Shown here: positions 1 to 5,654 of the stretch, piece by piece
Numbering within the stretch: the first letter of the stretch is position 1
How the letters are laid out: the number at the start of each line of letters is the position of its first letter
Position numbers and translations under genes: made by a program
The notes under the pieces: model-generated
Told to the model about the DNA's origin: nothing
The model's database searches: none
The model's input: the letters and a program-made list of their open reading frames with translations, nothing else
Assembly (NCBI GenBank): GCA_903928755.1
Contig: CAIYSH010000261.1
Coordinates: forward strand, 1 to 7,428
Reading direction: 5' to 3'
Length of the DNA: 7,428 nucleotides
From: an uncultured Alphaproteobacteria bacterium
Lineage (GTDB): Bacteria; Pseudomonadota; Alphaproteobacteria; Caulobacterales; Caulobacteraceae

Positions 1-270
1 AGGACCTGCCGCGCCATGGCCTTGTTCTCGGTCTTCGACAAACCCGGGATATCCCTGGCCCAGATCAACGACTTCAACCGCAGCCAGTTCGCCTGCCGCG
101 GCGTTCTGACCCCTGACGGCCAGCCCAGCGTCATGTACGCCGCCCTGGTGGACGCCCGCCTCAACCAGGACCAGACCAGGGCCCACCTGGGGGTCTGGCA
201 GGGCTGCCTGAAGGGCTTCGGGGAATTCGTGGCCGATCCGGTGGAGTTCCTGTCGAAGCCGCATGGGTAG
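1..270 (+). CDS. YbjN domain-containing protein, C-terminal part (5' end outside window)
   Basis: The frame is open from base 1 to the TAG at 268-270, giving 89 residues. An ATG at 16 exists, but I read this as a truncated gene because the residues before it (RTCRA) continue a typical YbjN core strand. Visible family features are a hydrophobic strand (MALFSVF), an 'INDFNRS' helix start like the family's 'INxWN' motif, a strand pair around 'GVLTPDGQPSVMYAAL', and a C-terminal helix 'VWQGCLKGFGEFV'. YbjN proteins have a type III secretion chaperone-like fold, are usually about 160 residues long, and have no settled biochemical role. Codon use is strongly G/C at third positions, which supports real coding. 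The family call rests on pattern recognition of the C-terminal half only. A free-standing 84-residue protein starting at 16 is the alternative. Confidence 0.65.
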   Translation, partial: RTCRAMALFSVFDKPGISLAQINDFNRSQFACRGVLTPDGQPSVMYAALVDARLNQDQTRAHLGVWQGCLKGFGEFVADPVEFLSKPHG

Positions 271-353
271 AATTTGGGTCGTAGACACCTTACTTCAACC
301 GGGTATTGGGCGATCTTCCCGTCCCCGACCAGCCTGCCCCCTGGAGTGCCCCC

Positions 354-1052
354 ATGATCGAAGTCCGCAGCTTTGACAGCCTGGGCGCCGCCGACCACGG
401 CTGGCTGGACGCCCGCCACCACTTTTCCTTCGCTGACTATTACGATCCCAAGCGTATGGGCTGGGGCCCGATCCGGGTGTGGAATGATGACCGCATCGCG
501 CCCAATACCGGCTTTCCGCCCCATCCCCACGCCAATATGGAAATCGTCACCTATGTCCGCGAAGGGGCCATCACCCACCAGGACAGCCTGGGCAATCGCG
601 GCCGCACCGAGGCCGGCGACGTCCAGGTGATGAGCGCCGGGTCCGGCATCCGCCACGCCGAGTACAATCTGGAGGCCGGGCCCACCACCCTGTTCCAGAT
701 CTGGATCCAGCCCAACCAGGCTGGCGGCCAGCCTTCCTGGGGGGCCAGGCCCTTTCCCAAGGGCGAGCGGGCCGGTCAGTTCGTGACCCTGGCCTCGGGC
801 ATTGCCGGAGACGAAGACGCCCTGCCCATCCGCACCAATGGCCGGGTTGTCGCCGCCACCCTCAAGGCAGGCGAGACCGCCACCTACCCCCTGGGCGCCG
901 AGCGGTTCGGCTATCTGGTTCCGGCTACCGGCTCGGTAGAGGTCAATGGCGTCACCCTGCAGACCCGGGATGGCGCGGCCATTCGCGATGAAGCGACCCT
1001 GACCGTCACCGCCCTGGAAGACGCCGAACTGGTTCTGGTCGACGCTGCCTAG
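354..1052 (+). CDS. Pirin family protein (YhhW-type bicupin)
   Basis: A 232-residue protein with the two-cupin architecture of pirins, close in length to E. coli YhhW. The start is ATG 354: a GGAG at 343-346 sits seven bases upstream and the family N-terminus begins here ('MIEVRSFDSL'); a TTG at 306 would add 16 unconserved residues. The N-terminal cupin carries the full metal site: H57 and H59 in 'FPPHPHANMEIV', and H101 and E103 in 'SGIRHAEYN'. These are, as I recall, the same positions as in YhhW. 'THQDSLGN' (74-81) and 'GDVQVMSAGSG' (88-98) are further pirin signatures. The C-terminal cupin (about 150-232) has no metal site, as usual. YhhW has quercetin 2,3-dioxygenase activity in vitro; the physiological role of bacterial pirins is mostly unknown. 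No signal peptide, so cytoplasmic. It stands alone between the YbjN-like gene and the repeat region. Confidence 0.95.
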   Translation: MIEVRSFDSLGAADHGWLDARHHFSFADYYDPKRMGWGPIRVWNDDRIAPNTGFPPHPHANMEIVTYVREGAITHQDSLGNRGRTEAGDVQVMSAGSGIRHAEYNLEAGPTTLFQIWIQPNQAGGQPSWGARPFPKGERAGQFVTLASGIAGDEDALPIRTNGRVVAATLKAGETATYPLGAERFGYLVPATGSVEVNGVTLQTRDGAAIRDEATLTVTALEDAELVLVDAA

Positions 1053-1070
1053 TGGGAATGCCCCTCCACC

Positions 1071-1130
1071 GGTCATACCGGCGAAGGCCGGTAACCAGTT
1101 CATAGGCCACGAAGTCGCCGGAAGGGCTGC
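1071..1130 (+). repeat. REP-like palindromic repeat, unit 1
   Basis: Sixty-base unit starting 'GGTCATACCGGCG', 19 bases after the pirin stop. It holds a hairpin: ATACCGGC (1075-1082), loop GAAG, GCCGGTAA (1087-1094), with seven of eight pairs intact. By my count 48 of 60 bases match the unit at 1226-1285. Its last eight bases (AGGGCTGC, 1123-1130) are the exact reverse complement of GCAGCCCT at 1153-1160, so units 1 and 2 face each other as one larger inverted repeat. It may also help end transcription of the pirin gene. Confidence 0.85.
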
Positions 1131-1152
1131 ACCTATGGCCCGGACCCGACGC

Positions 1153-1193
1153 GCAGCCCTACGACCTGGACCCCGGCCTCCGCCGGGGTGACC
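1153..1193 (-). repeat. REP-like palindromic repeat, unit 2 (inverted, shortened)
   Basis: Same family on the opposite strand. The hairpin is ACCCCGGC (1170-1177), loop CTCC, GCCGGGGT (1182-1189), with all eight pairs intact. Over 1163-1193 it differs from the reverse complement of unit 3 at only four bases, and these four form two compensating pairs in the stem. Compared with unit 1 it lacks roughly 20 bases between the hairpin flank and the terminal GCAGCCCT. Confidence 0.85.
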
Positions 1194-1225
1194 GGTGTTT
1201 GTGTGAGCACCCTGCCCCCACCCCC

Positions 1226-1285
1226 GGTCATACCGGCGGAGGCCGGTATCCAGGTCATGGGTCACAGCGTCACCGGAAAGGCCCC
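1226..1285 (+). repeat. REP-like palindromic repeat, unit 3
   Basis: Direct copy of unit 1 at an offset of 155 bases. The hairpin is perfect: ATACCGGC (1230-1237), loop GGAG, GCCGGTAT (1242-1249). The flank 'CCAGGTCATGGGTCAC' matches unit 1 with scattered substitutions. Similar 'GGTCATACCGGC...GCCGGTATCC' elements are, from memory, frequent between genes in Caulobacter-type genomes. The unit lies about 75 bases upstream of the DUF418 gene. Confidence 0.85.
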
Positions 1286-1302
1286 AACCCGGACGGGCTG
1301 AG

Positions 1303-1329
1303 TTGACTCGCGACATATCCAGCGCATCC
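1303..1329 (+). promoter_or_regulatory. Possible promoter of the DUF418 gene (weak)
   Basis: TTGACT at 1303-1308 is a good -35 hexamer and lies in the only non-repeat stretch before the membrane-protein gene. The matching -10 region near 1322-1329 (GCGCATCC) fits the Caulobacter-type consensus poorly, so only the -35 is worth noting. Confidence 0.25.
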
Positions 1330-1359
1330 TGACGCCAAGAAAAGGTGGGGGAAGTCAGA

Positions 1360-2610
1360 ATGGCAACGGGCGCAGCGGGGGACCGCCACATCTCGATCGA
1401 CGCCGTGCGCGGCATGGCCATTCTGGGCATTCAGCTCATGAACATTGTCGGCATGGGCCTGCCGACCTTTGCCTATCTCAACCCGGCCTATGCTGGCGGA
1501 CATGAGGGCGCGGACCTTTGGACCTGGGCCATCAACAATGTCCTGACTGACGGCAAGATGCGCGCCCTCTTCACCATGCTGTTCGGGGCGAGCACCGTCC
1601 TGATTGCGAGCCGGGCCGAAGCCGGCGCTGGCCTTGGCCCGGCCCAGACCCATTACCGGCGGCTGTTCTGGATGTTCGTCATCGGCATGGTCCACGCCTA
1701 TTTCCTTTGGTTCGGCGACATTCTGGTGACCTACGCCCTGGCAGGGATCTTCATCTTCCCCTTCCGCAAACTGAAGCCCCGGGTGCAGATCGCGATCGGT
1801 GTCGCCGTCCTGACAGCCCTGCTCGGCTATCACCTGTTCGAGACCGCAACCCTGGAGGCCATGAAGGTCGCCGCTTCTGCGCCAGGAGCAAACCCCGCCG
1901 CCCTGAGCGCCTGGCAGGACGCGTCCTTCCTGATCAACCCCCCGGCCGCCATGGGGCAGCTGGAGATCGAACAGTTCAGGGGCAACTTCTTCCAGGCCCT
2001 TGAAGCCCGGACCCGGGTGGTCACCCTGCTGCAGACCGCCATCATGCCCACCGATGAAATCCCCGAAGCCATCGGCCAGATGTTCATTGGCATGGGCCTG
2101 TTCCAGACCGGCTTCTTCACCCTGGGCTGGTCAAACCGCGCCTATGGAACCGTGATCGCCATTGGCTATGGCCTGGCGGTTCCGGTGACGGCGATCCTGG
2201 CCTGGCTGATCTGGAAGAGCGGGTTTGAGCCCATGACCCTGCACGCCCTGGAGGTCTGGCAGGCCCCGACCCGGCCGATCATCGGCCTGGCCCATGCCAG
2301 CGTCCTGCTGATGATCGTGCGGGCCAGTGCCATTCCGGCCGTGACGGAACGGCTCGCCGCAGCCGGACGTATGGCCTTCAGCAATTATCTGATGACCTCG
2401 ATCATCACCAATCTGACCTTCTGCGGTTATGGCCTGGGCCTTTATGGCCAGCTGTCGCGGTTCCAGCAGCTGGGCGTGGTCTTTGCCGTCTGGGCCTTCA
2501 TCCTGATCTGGAGCAAGCCCTGGCTGGCCAGGTTCCAGTACGGGCCCTTTGAGTGGCTCTGGCGCTCCCTGGTACAGTGGAAGCGGCAACCCTTCCTGAA
2601 GGCGGCCTAA
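1360..2610 (+). CDS. DUF418 domain-containing membrane protein (YeiB-like)
   Basis: A 416-residue polytopic inner-membrane protein. The start is ATG 1360: a G-rich Shine-Dalgarno-like run (about 1344-1352) lies seven to eight bases upstream; a GTG at 1345 would place that run inside the gene. Family signatures in order: 'IDAVRGMAILGI' (13-24) opening the first membrane segment, 'DGKMRALFTMLFGAS' (64-78), 'YRRLFWMFVIGMVHAYFLW' (99-117) followed by 'GDILVTYAL', then the C-terminal DUF418 domain with 'GRMAFSNYLMTSI' (336-348) and the closing 'WLARFQYGPFEWLWRSL'. About nine to ten hydrophobic segments can be seen, roughly at 18-36, 66-84, 101-118, 120-136, 141-160, 236-257, 262-285, 303-322, 340-360 and 370-388. 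The soluble-looking stretch 161-230 lies between the two halves. Function is unknown; a transport role is often suggested for the family but not shown. Its TAA overlaps the stop of the convergent HD gene. Confidence 0.93.
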   Translation: MATGAAGDRHISIDAVRGMAILGIQLMNIVGMGLPTFAYLNPAYAGGHEGADLWTWAINNVLTDGKMRALFTMLFGASTVLIASRAEAGAGLGPAQTHYRRLFWMFVIGMVHAYFLWFGDILVTYALAGIFIFPFRKLKPRVQIAIGVAVLTALLGYHLFETATLEAMKVAASAPGANPAALSAWQDASFLINPPAAMGQLEIEQFRGNFFQALEARTRVVTLLQTAIMPTDEIPEAIGQMFIGMGLFQTGFFTLGWSNRAYGTVIAIGYGLAVPVTAILAWLIWKSGFEPMTLHALEVWQAPTRPIIGLAHASVLLMIVRASAIPAVTERLAAAGRMAFSNYLMTSIITNLTFCGYGLGLYGQLSRFQQLGVVFAVWAFILIWSKPWLARFQYGPFEWLWRSLVQWKRQPFLKAA

Positions 2611-3146
2611 GCCCGCGCGAACTGCCGAAGGGCTGGTCGCCAGTAATCAAGGTCGGGAACCACGCGGCCCGGCGTCTTGGCGGCCTCATCGGCCCGACGC
2701 AGGTCCAGACCTGCCTGGCCATGGGGTTCAGCATCGTAGGCAGCGACTTCTGCCACCGACATGTCCCCACCCTGCAGGGCCAGGGTGCGTATGCTGTCCG
2801 GCGACAGGCGGGCCCGGTAGGTCGGATCTGTGGTGACCAGATAGCGCTTCGCCGGAATGTGCAGGGCGACAAGATCAGCAATCCGCTCGCCCATCAGATC
2901 GCGCACGAGGGTCGCCCCAGCCACACCATGATCGCGGATATGGGAGACGGTATGCCCCAGGTCGTGGAGCAGTCCGGCCACCTGAAGCTCGACATCATCA
3001 GGGGCCGCAAGTTGCAGCTCTGCGGCGCACTGAAGACCATGATCCAGCTCGGTCAGGCCCTCGGCCTCTGAAGACGGTGTCCGCCCCATGAGTTCCAGAA
3101 ATGCCTCAAGGGCGGCGACATCGGCGAAGGGTTCAGGCTGTGACAC
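2607..3146 (-). CDS. HD-domain protein, PhnZ-like diiron oxygenase candidate
   Basis: A 179-residue HD-fold protein. Ligand pattern: H36 ('ELDHGLQ'), H61-D62 ('LLHDLGH'), H73 ('DHGVAG'), H96 ('ALHIPAKRYL') and D153 ('DEAAK'). K100 follows H96 by four residues, and 'SIRTLALQGG' (118-127) is a conserved block. The pattern fits PhnZ, a mixed-valent diiron oxygenase that cleaves the C-P bond of 2-amino-1-hydroxyethylphosphonate to glycine and phosphate: with a constant shift of eight, H96, K100, S118, T121 and D153 fall on PhnZ H104, K108, S126, T129 and D161 (PhnZ numbers from memory). E29 fits PhnZ Glu27, but the gating Tyr24 position is Ser26. The start is GTG 3146 with a strong purine-rich site (complement of 3153-3160) six bases upstream, inside the preceding hydrolase gene, which it overlaps by 14 bases. 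It could instead be a hydrolytic HD phosphohydrolase. HD family is certain; oxygenase activity is inferred. Confidence 0.85.
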   Translation of the reverse strand: MSQPEPFADVAALEAFLELMGRTPSSEAEGLTELDHGLQCAAELQLAAPDDVELQVAGLLHDLGHTVSHIRDHGVAGATLVRDLMGERIADLVALHIPAKRYLVTTDPTYRARLSPDSIRTLALQGGDMSVAEVAAYDAEPHGQAGLDLRRADEAAKTPGRVVPDLDYWRPALRQFARA

Positions 3147-4593
3147 TTGCGGTCTCCCCCCAGTTTGCGGGCATGGCTGGCCAGCGCCCGACTCCGCCGC
3201 CCTGGACGAGCATGCCGGTCAGGGTGCGGTTCATGGTCTGGGCGCGCCAGGTCAGCAGGGCCTGGGCGTTTTCAAGAATGACTGCAGGATCGGTAACGAG
3301 GGTGCGCCAGCTGGGATCGGCGGCGAGATCAAAGCAAAGCGAAGCCCCATCTCCGAAGTGGACATAGGCAAAGCCCTCCCCCCGCTGAACCACCAGGTTC
3401 CGGGTCTCCAGCCGCCTGTCCCAGGGCCAGGGATCGGGGCTGGCCGGGATCTGGGCCTGTCGCCAGTCATATTCCCAACGGGCCGCGTCCCGCCACCATG
3501 GAGGTGTCTCATTGCGCAGGAAGTGGGTCAGGGGCGCGCCGTCGCACTGGGCCGGAACCGGCAACCCGACCGCCTTGCAGAGGGTCGGGAAGATATCGAC
3601 ATTCTCGGTGAAGGCCTCGACGGTCAGGCCCCTCTCCGCTCTTGGGTCACGAACGATACAGAGGATGTGATAGCTCTGCTCGAACCAGGCGGCCTTCTGG
3701 ATCAGGCCGTGATCGCCCAGCTGCTCGCCATGATCTGCCGTGACGATGATCAGGGTGTCGTCCCACTGGCCAGCCTCTTCCAGCGCCGCCCAGATCCGGC
3801 CGAGCTGATGATCGGCCTCACTGACCATGCCGAAATACTGCCGCTGCACATGATCCATGTCGGCCGGGGCGGCATAGCCTGTCACCCCCAGCAGACGCTC
3901 ATGCAGCTTATGCAGGCCAGGGACAGGCGCGATGGGCGTCGACAGCTCAGCGTCGTCATACATGGTCGAAAACGTCCCGGCCGCAGCATAGGGCGGGTGG
4001 GGCCGGGTCTGGCTGATGTGGGCGAACCAGGGCGTCTTCTGTTGCCCCATCCATCCCAGAAACCGCTCGGTTAGGAAGGCCGACATGCTGTGCTCAGCCG
4101 GGCGCAGGGGCTCGGATTCCAGCATGACATCCCAGTTGGGGACCACATCGTGGCCAAGATCAGCGAGCCAGTCATACCAGCACTGGGCATCATCCGGCTT
4201 GAGTTCAAGGCCGACTGAAAACCCCGGCAGCACGCCTTCATAGGACAGCAGTCGCGGGTCATCCGGCCCGTCTGTTTCCCGGGGATCGACGCTCTGGTCA
4301 GTATAGCCGAACAGGGTCGGGTCATAGCCAGCCCTTCGGGCAGCAAGCGCCAGATTGTCGAAACCGGCATCGAGGGGCGTACCATTGGCCACCACCCGGT
4401 GGTTCATCTGGTACATGCCGGTATAGAGGCTGGCCCGTCCCGGACTGCAGGGCGCTGCCTGACTGTAGTGTCGCGCAAAGCGCACGCCCTCTGCCGCGAG
4501 CCGGTCAAGGTTGGGCGTCCTGACCACCGGATGACCGGCGCAGGACAGGCAGTCCCCGCGGAACTGATCCAGGGTGATGAGCAGTATGTTCAA
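3133..4593 (-). CDS. Sulfatase-family hydrolase, phosphonate monoester hydrolase-like
   Basis: A 486-residue alkaline phosphatase-superfamily enzyme, slightly shorter than the roughly 510-residue characterized phosphonate monoester hydrolases (PMH). Metal and nucleophile residues: D9 ('LDQFRGD'), C49 in 'CSPGRASLYTG' (the CxPxR signal whose Cys becomes formylglycine), R53, N70 ('ANGTPLD'), Y97, H199 ('RPHPPY'), D287-H288 ('ADHGEQLGDHG') and K300. With an eight-residue shift, C49, N70 and Y97 fall on PMH C57, N78 and Y105 (numbers from memory). D99 replaces the Thr expected at 107. PMH enzymes are promiscuous, splitting phosphonate monoesters, phosphodiesters and sulfate esters. C-terminal 'YVHF' and 'NRTLTG' also look PMH-like. 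The start is TTG 4593: an in-frame TAG lies 30 bases upstream with no ATG between, and 'MNILLITLDQ' is the normal family start. No signal peptide, so probably cytoplasmic. It needs a formylglycine-generating enzyme from elsewhere in the genome. It follows hslO by 54 bases and overlaps the HD gene. Confidence 0.93.
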   Translation of the reverse strand: MNILLITLDQFRGDCLSCAGHPVVRTPNLDRLAAEGVRFARHYSQAAPCSPGRASLYTGMYQMNHRVVANGTPLDAGFDNLALAARRAGYDPTLFGYTDQSVDPRETDGPDDPRLLSYEGVLPGFSVGLELKPDDAQCWYDWLADLGHDVVPNWDVMLESEPLRPAEHSMSAFLTERFLGWMGQQKTPWFAHISQTRPHPPYAAAGTFSTMYDDAELSTPIAPVPGLHKLHERLLGVTGYAAPADMDHVQRQYFGMVSEADHQLGRIWAALEEAGQWDDTLIIVTADHGEQLGDHGLIQKAAWFEQSYHILCIVRDPRAERGLTVEAFTENVDIFPTLCKAVGLPVPAQCDGAPLTHFLRNETPPWWRDAARWEYDWRQAQIPASPDPWPWDRRLETRNLVVQRGEGFAYVHFGDGASLCFDLAADPSWRTLVTDPAVILENAQALLTWRAQTMNRTLTGMLVQGGGVGRWPAMPANWGETASVTA

Positions 4594-4647
4594 GCGCGGC
4601 CCCCGAAAGAATGCATGTCTCTAGCCGAGGTCAATGACAGGTTCGCG

Positions 4648-5568
4648 TCAAGCCTCTGCGGCAGCGATAAGTTGCTCTGGTGTCAGGGCGTAGACCGAGG
4701 CGCAGTACTCGCAGGTCACCCGGATCATGCCGTCGTCCTCGAGCATGTCCGCCTGTTCCTCCGGCGCAAATGAGGCCAGGACCCCGATAATCCTTTCTTC
4801 CGAACACCGACAGACCGCTTTCAGAACCCTGGGCTCGAAGACCCTCACGCCGTCTTCGTGGAACAGTCGGAACAGCAGACCTTCCGAGGTCAGGGTCGGG
4901 TCGATCAGCTCATCCTCGCCGATGGTTTCAAAAAAGGCCTGGGTGCGGGTCCAGGCTTCGGCAGTGGAGCCACGGGCGTCATCCTCGGCGATATTCTGGA
5001 TCAGCATGCCCCCGGCCCGCCAGTGGGAACCCTCGGCATTGACCACCTGCCCCACCGCCAGGCGCACCCGGGTCGGGGTCTGTTCGGACTGGGCGAAATA
5101 CTGTTCGGCACAAAGGGCCAGGGTCTCGCCCTCAATGGCGGTAACCCCCTGATAGCGGTCCATGTCAGGGCCCTGGTCCACGGTCATGATGAAGACCCCC
5201 TGCCCCAGCAGGGCCCTGGCACCGGGACGTATGAAGCCCTTGCTGGCCTCGGCCACAGCCTCCGCATCATAGCGGCAATATCCACGGATATGGCCGGAAG
5301 TGTCATAGTCGCAGACCACATAGCGCACCGGTCCGTCACCCTGGGCCTGGACGATCATCCGGCCGTCGAACTTCAGGTTGGATCCCACCAGGGCCGCCAG
5401 GGCGCAGGTCTCGCCCAGCAGGTTGGCGACGGGTTCCGGATAGTCATGAGCGGCCAGTATGGTGTCGATGGCCTGTCCCAGACGCACGATGCGGCCGCGT
5501 ACAGGCTCACCCTCGATCTGGAAGGGCGAAACGTGATCGTCGGTGACGCTGGCGAAAAGTGCAGACAT
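4648..5568 (-). CDS. hslO: Hsp33 family redox-regulated molecular chaperone HslO
   Basis: Cytoplasmic holdase chaperone activated when oxidation releases its zinc and unfolds the C-terminal switch. From the ATG at 5568 the protein is 306 residues. The N-terminal core starts near 'VRGRIVRLGQAIDTIL' and includes 'LLGETCALAALVGSNLKFDGRM' segments and 'GPVRYVVCDYD', typical of the Hsp33 fold. The zinc switch is complete: C253 and C255 ('CRCSEERI') and C286 and C289 ('CEYC'), with 30 residues between the pairs, the same spacing as E. coli Hsp33. 'EEQADMLEDDGMIRVTCEYC' is a standard family block. An ATG at 5580 would add MGPP; neither start has a clear Shine-Dalgarno site, and I prefer 5568 because the leader is already longer than in E. 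coli. It is the first gene of a leftward cluster with the hydrolase and HD genes and is divergent from the aldolase-like gene. Confidence 0.96.
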   Translation of the reverse strand: MSALFASVTDDHVSPFQIEGEPVRGRIVRLGQAIDTILAAHDYPEPVANLLGETCALAALVGSNLKFDGRMIVQAQGDGPVRYVVCDYDTSGHIRGYCRYDAEAVAEASKGFIRPGARALLGQGVFIMTVDQGPDMDRYQGVTAIEGETLALCAEQYFAQSEQTPTRVRLAVGQVVNAEGSHWRAGGMLIQNIAEDDARGSTAEAWTRTQAFFETIGEDELIDPTLTSEGLLFRLFHEDGVRVFEPRVLKAVCRCSEERIIGVLASFAPEEQADMLEDDGMIRVTCEYCASVYALTPEQLIAAAEA

Positions 5569-5602
5569 TGGCGGACCCATGGATTTGCGGGCGAAGCGGG
5601 CT

Positions 5603-5630
5603 CATATAGGCGTGCAAAGCCGCAATTGCG
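5603..5630 (-). promoter_or_regulatory. Divergent promoter region with short palindrome (candidate)
   Basis: The space between hslO and the aldolase-like gene is under 90 bases and must hold signals for both. On the minus strand TATATG (complement of 5603-5608) could be a -10 for hslO, giving a very short leader; no good -35 is seen. CGCAATTGCG at 5621-5630 is a perfect ten-base palindrome and could be an operator half-site pair or chance. A heat-shock-type promoter was considered because of hslO, but the -35 match is poor. Confidence 0.3.
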
Positions 5631-5654
5631 AGCCGCCCGGTGCCGGAGCCCCCC

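Noticed and set aside
1071..1285. CRISPR array
   Set aside because: Only three units, one inverted and one shortened, at uneven spacing and with no adjacent cas genes; they are palindromic intergenic repeats.
1270..1833. Open frame of 187 codons on the minus strand over the DUF418 start
   Set aside because: Asp/Gln/His/Gly-rich shadow product; the opposite strand encodes clear membrane segments and DUF418 signatures.
3088..4074. Long open frame of 328 codons on the plus strand
   Set aside because: It lies antisense to the hydrolase gene, whose motifs are unmistakable. The product is a Gly/Pro/Arg-rich string with no recognisable family, the usual shadow in high-GC DNA.
5580..5640. Heat-shock sigma factor promoter for hslO
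   Set aside because: A loose CCTATAT match can be found at the -10, but the -35 (CTCGCAA-like) is too far from the consensus to claim.
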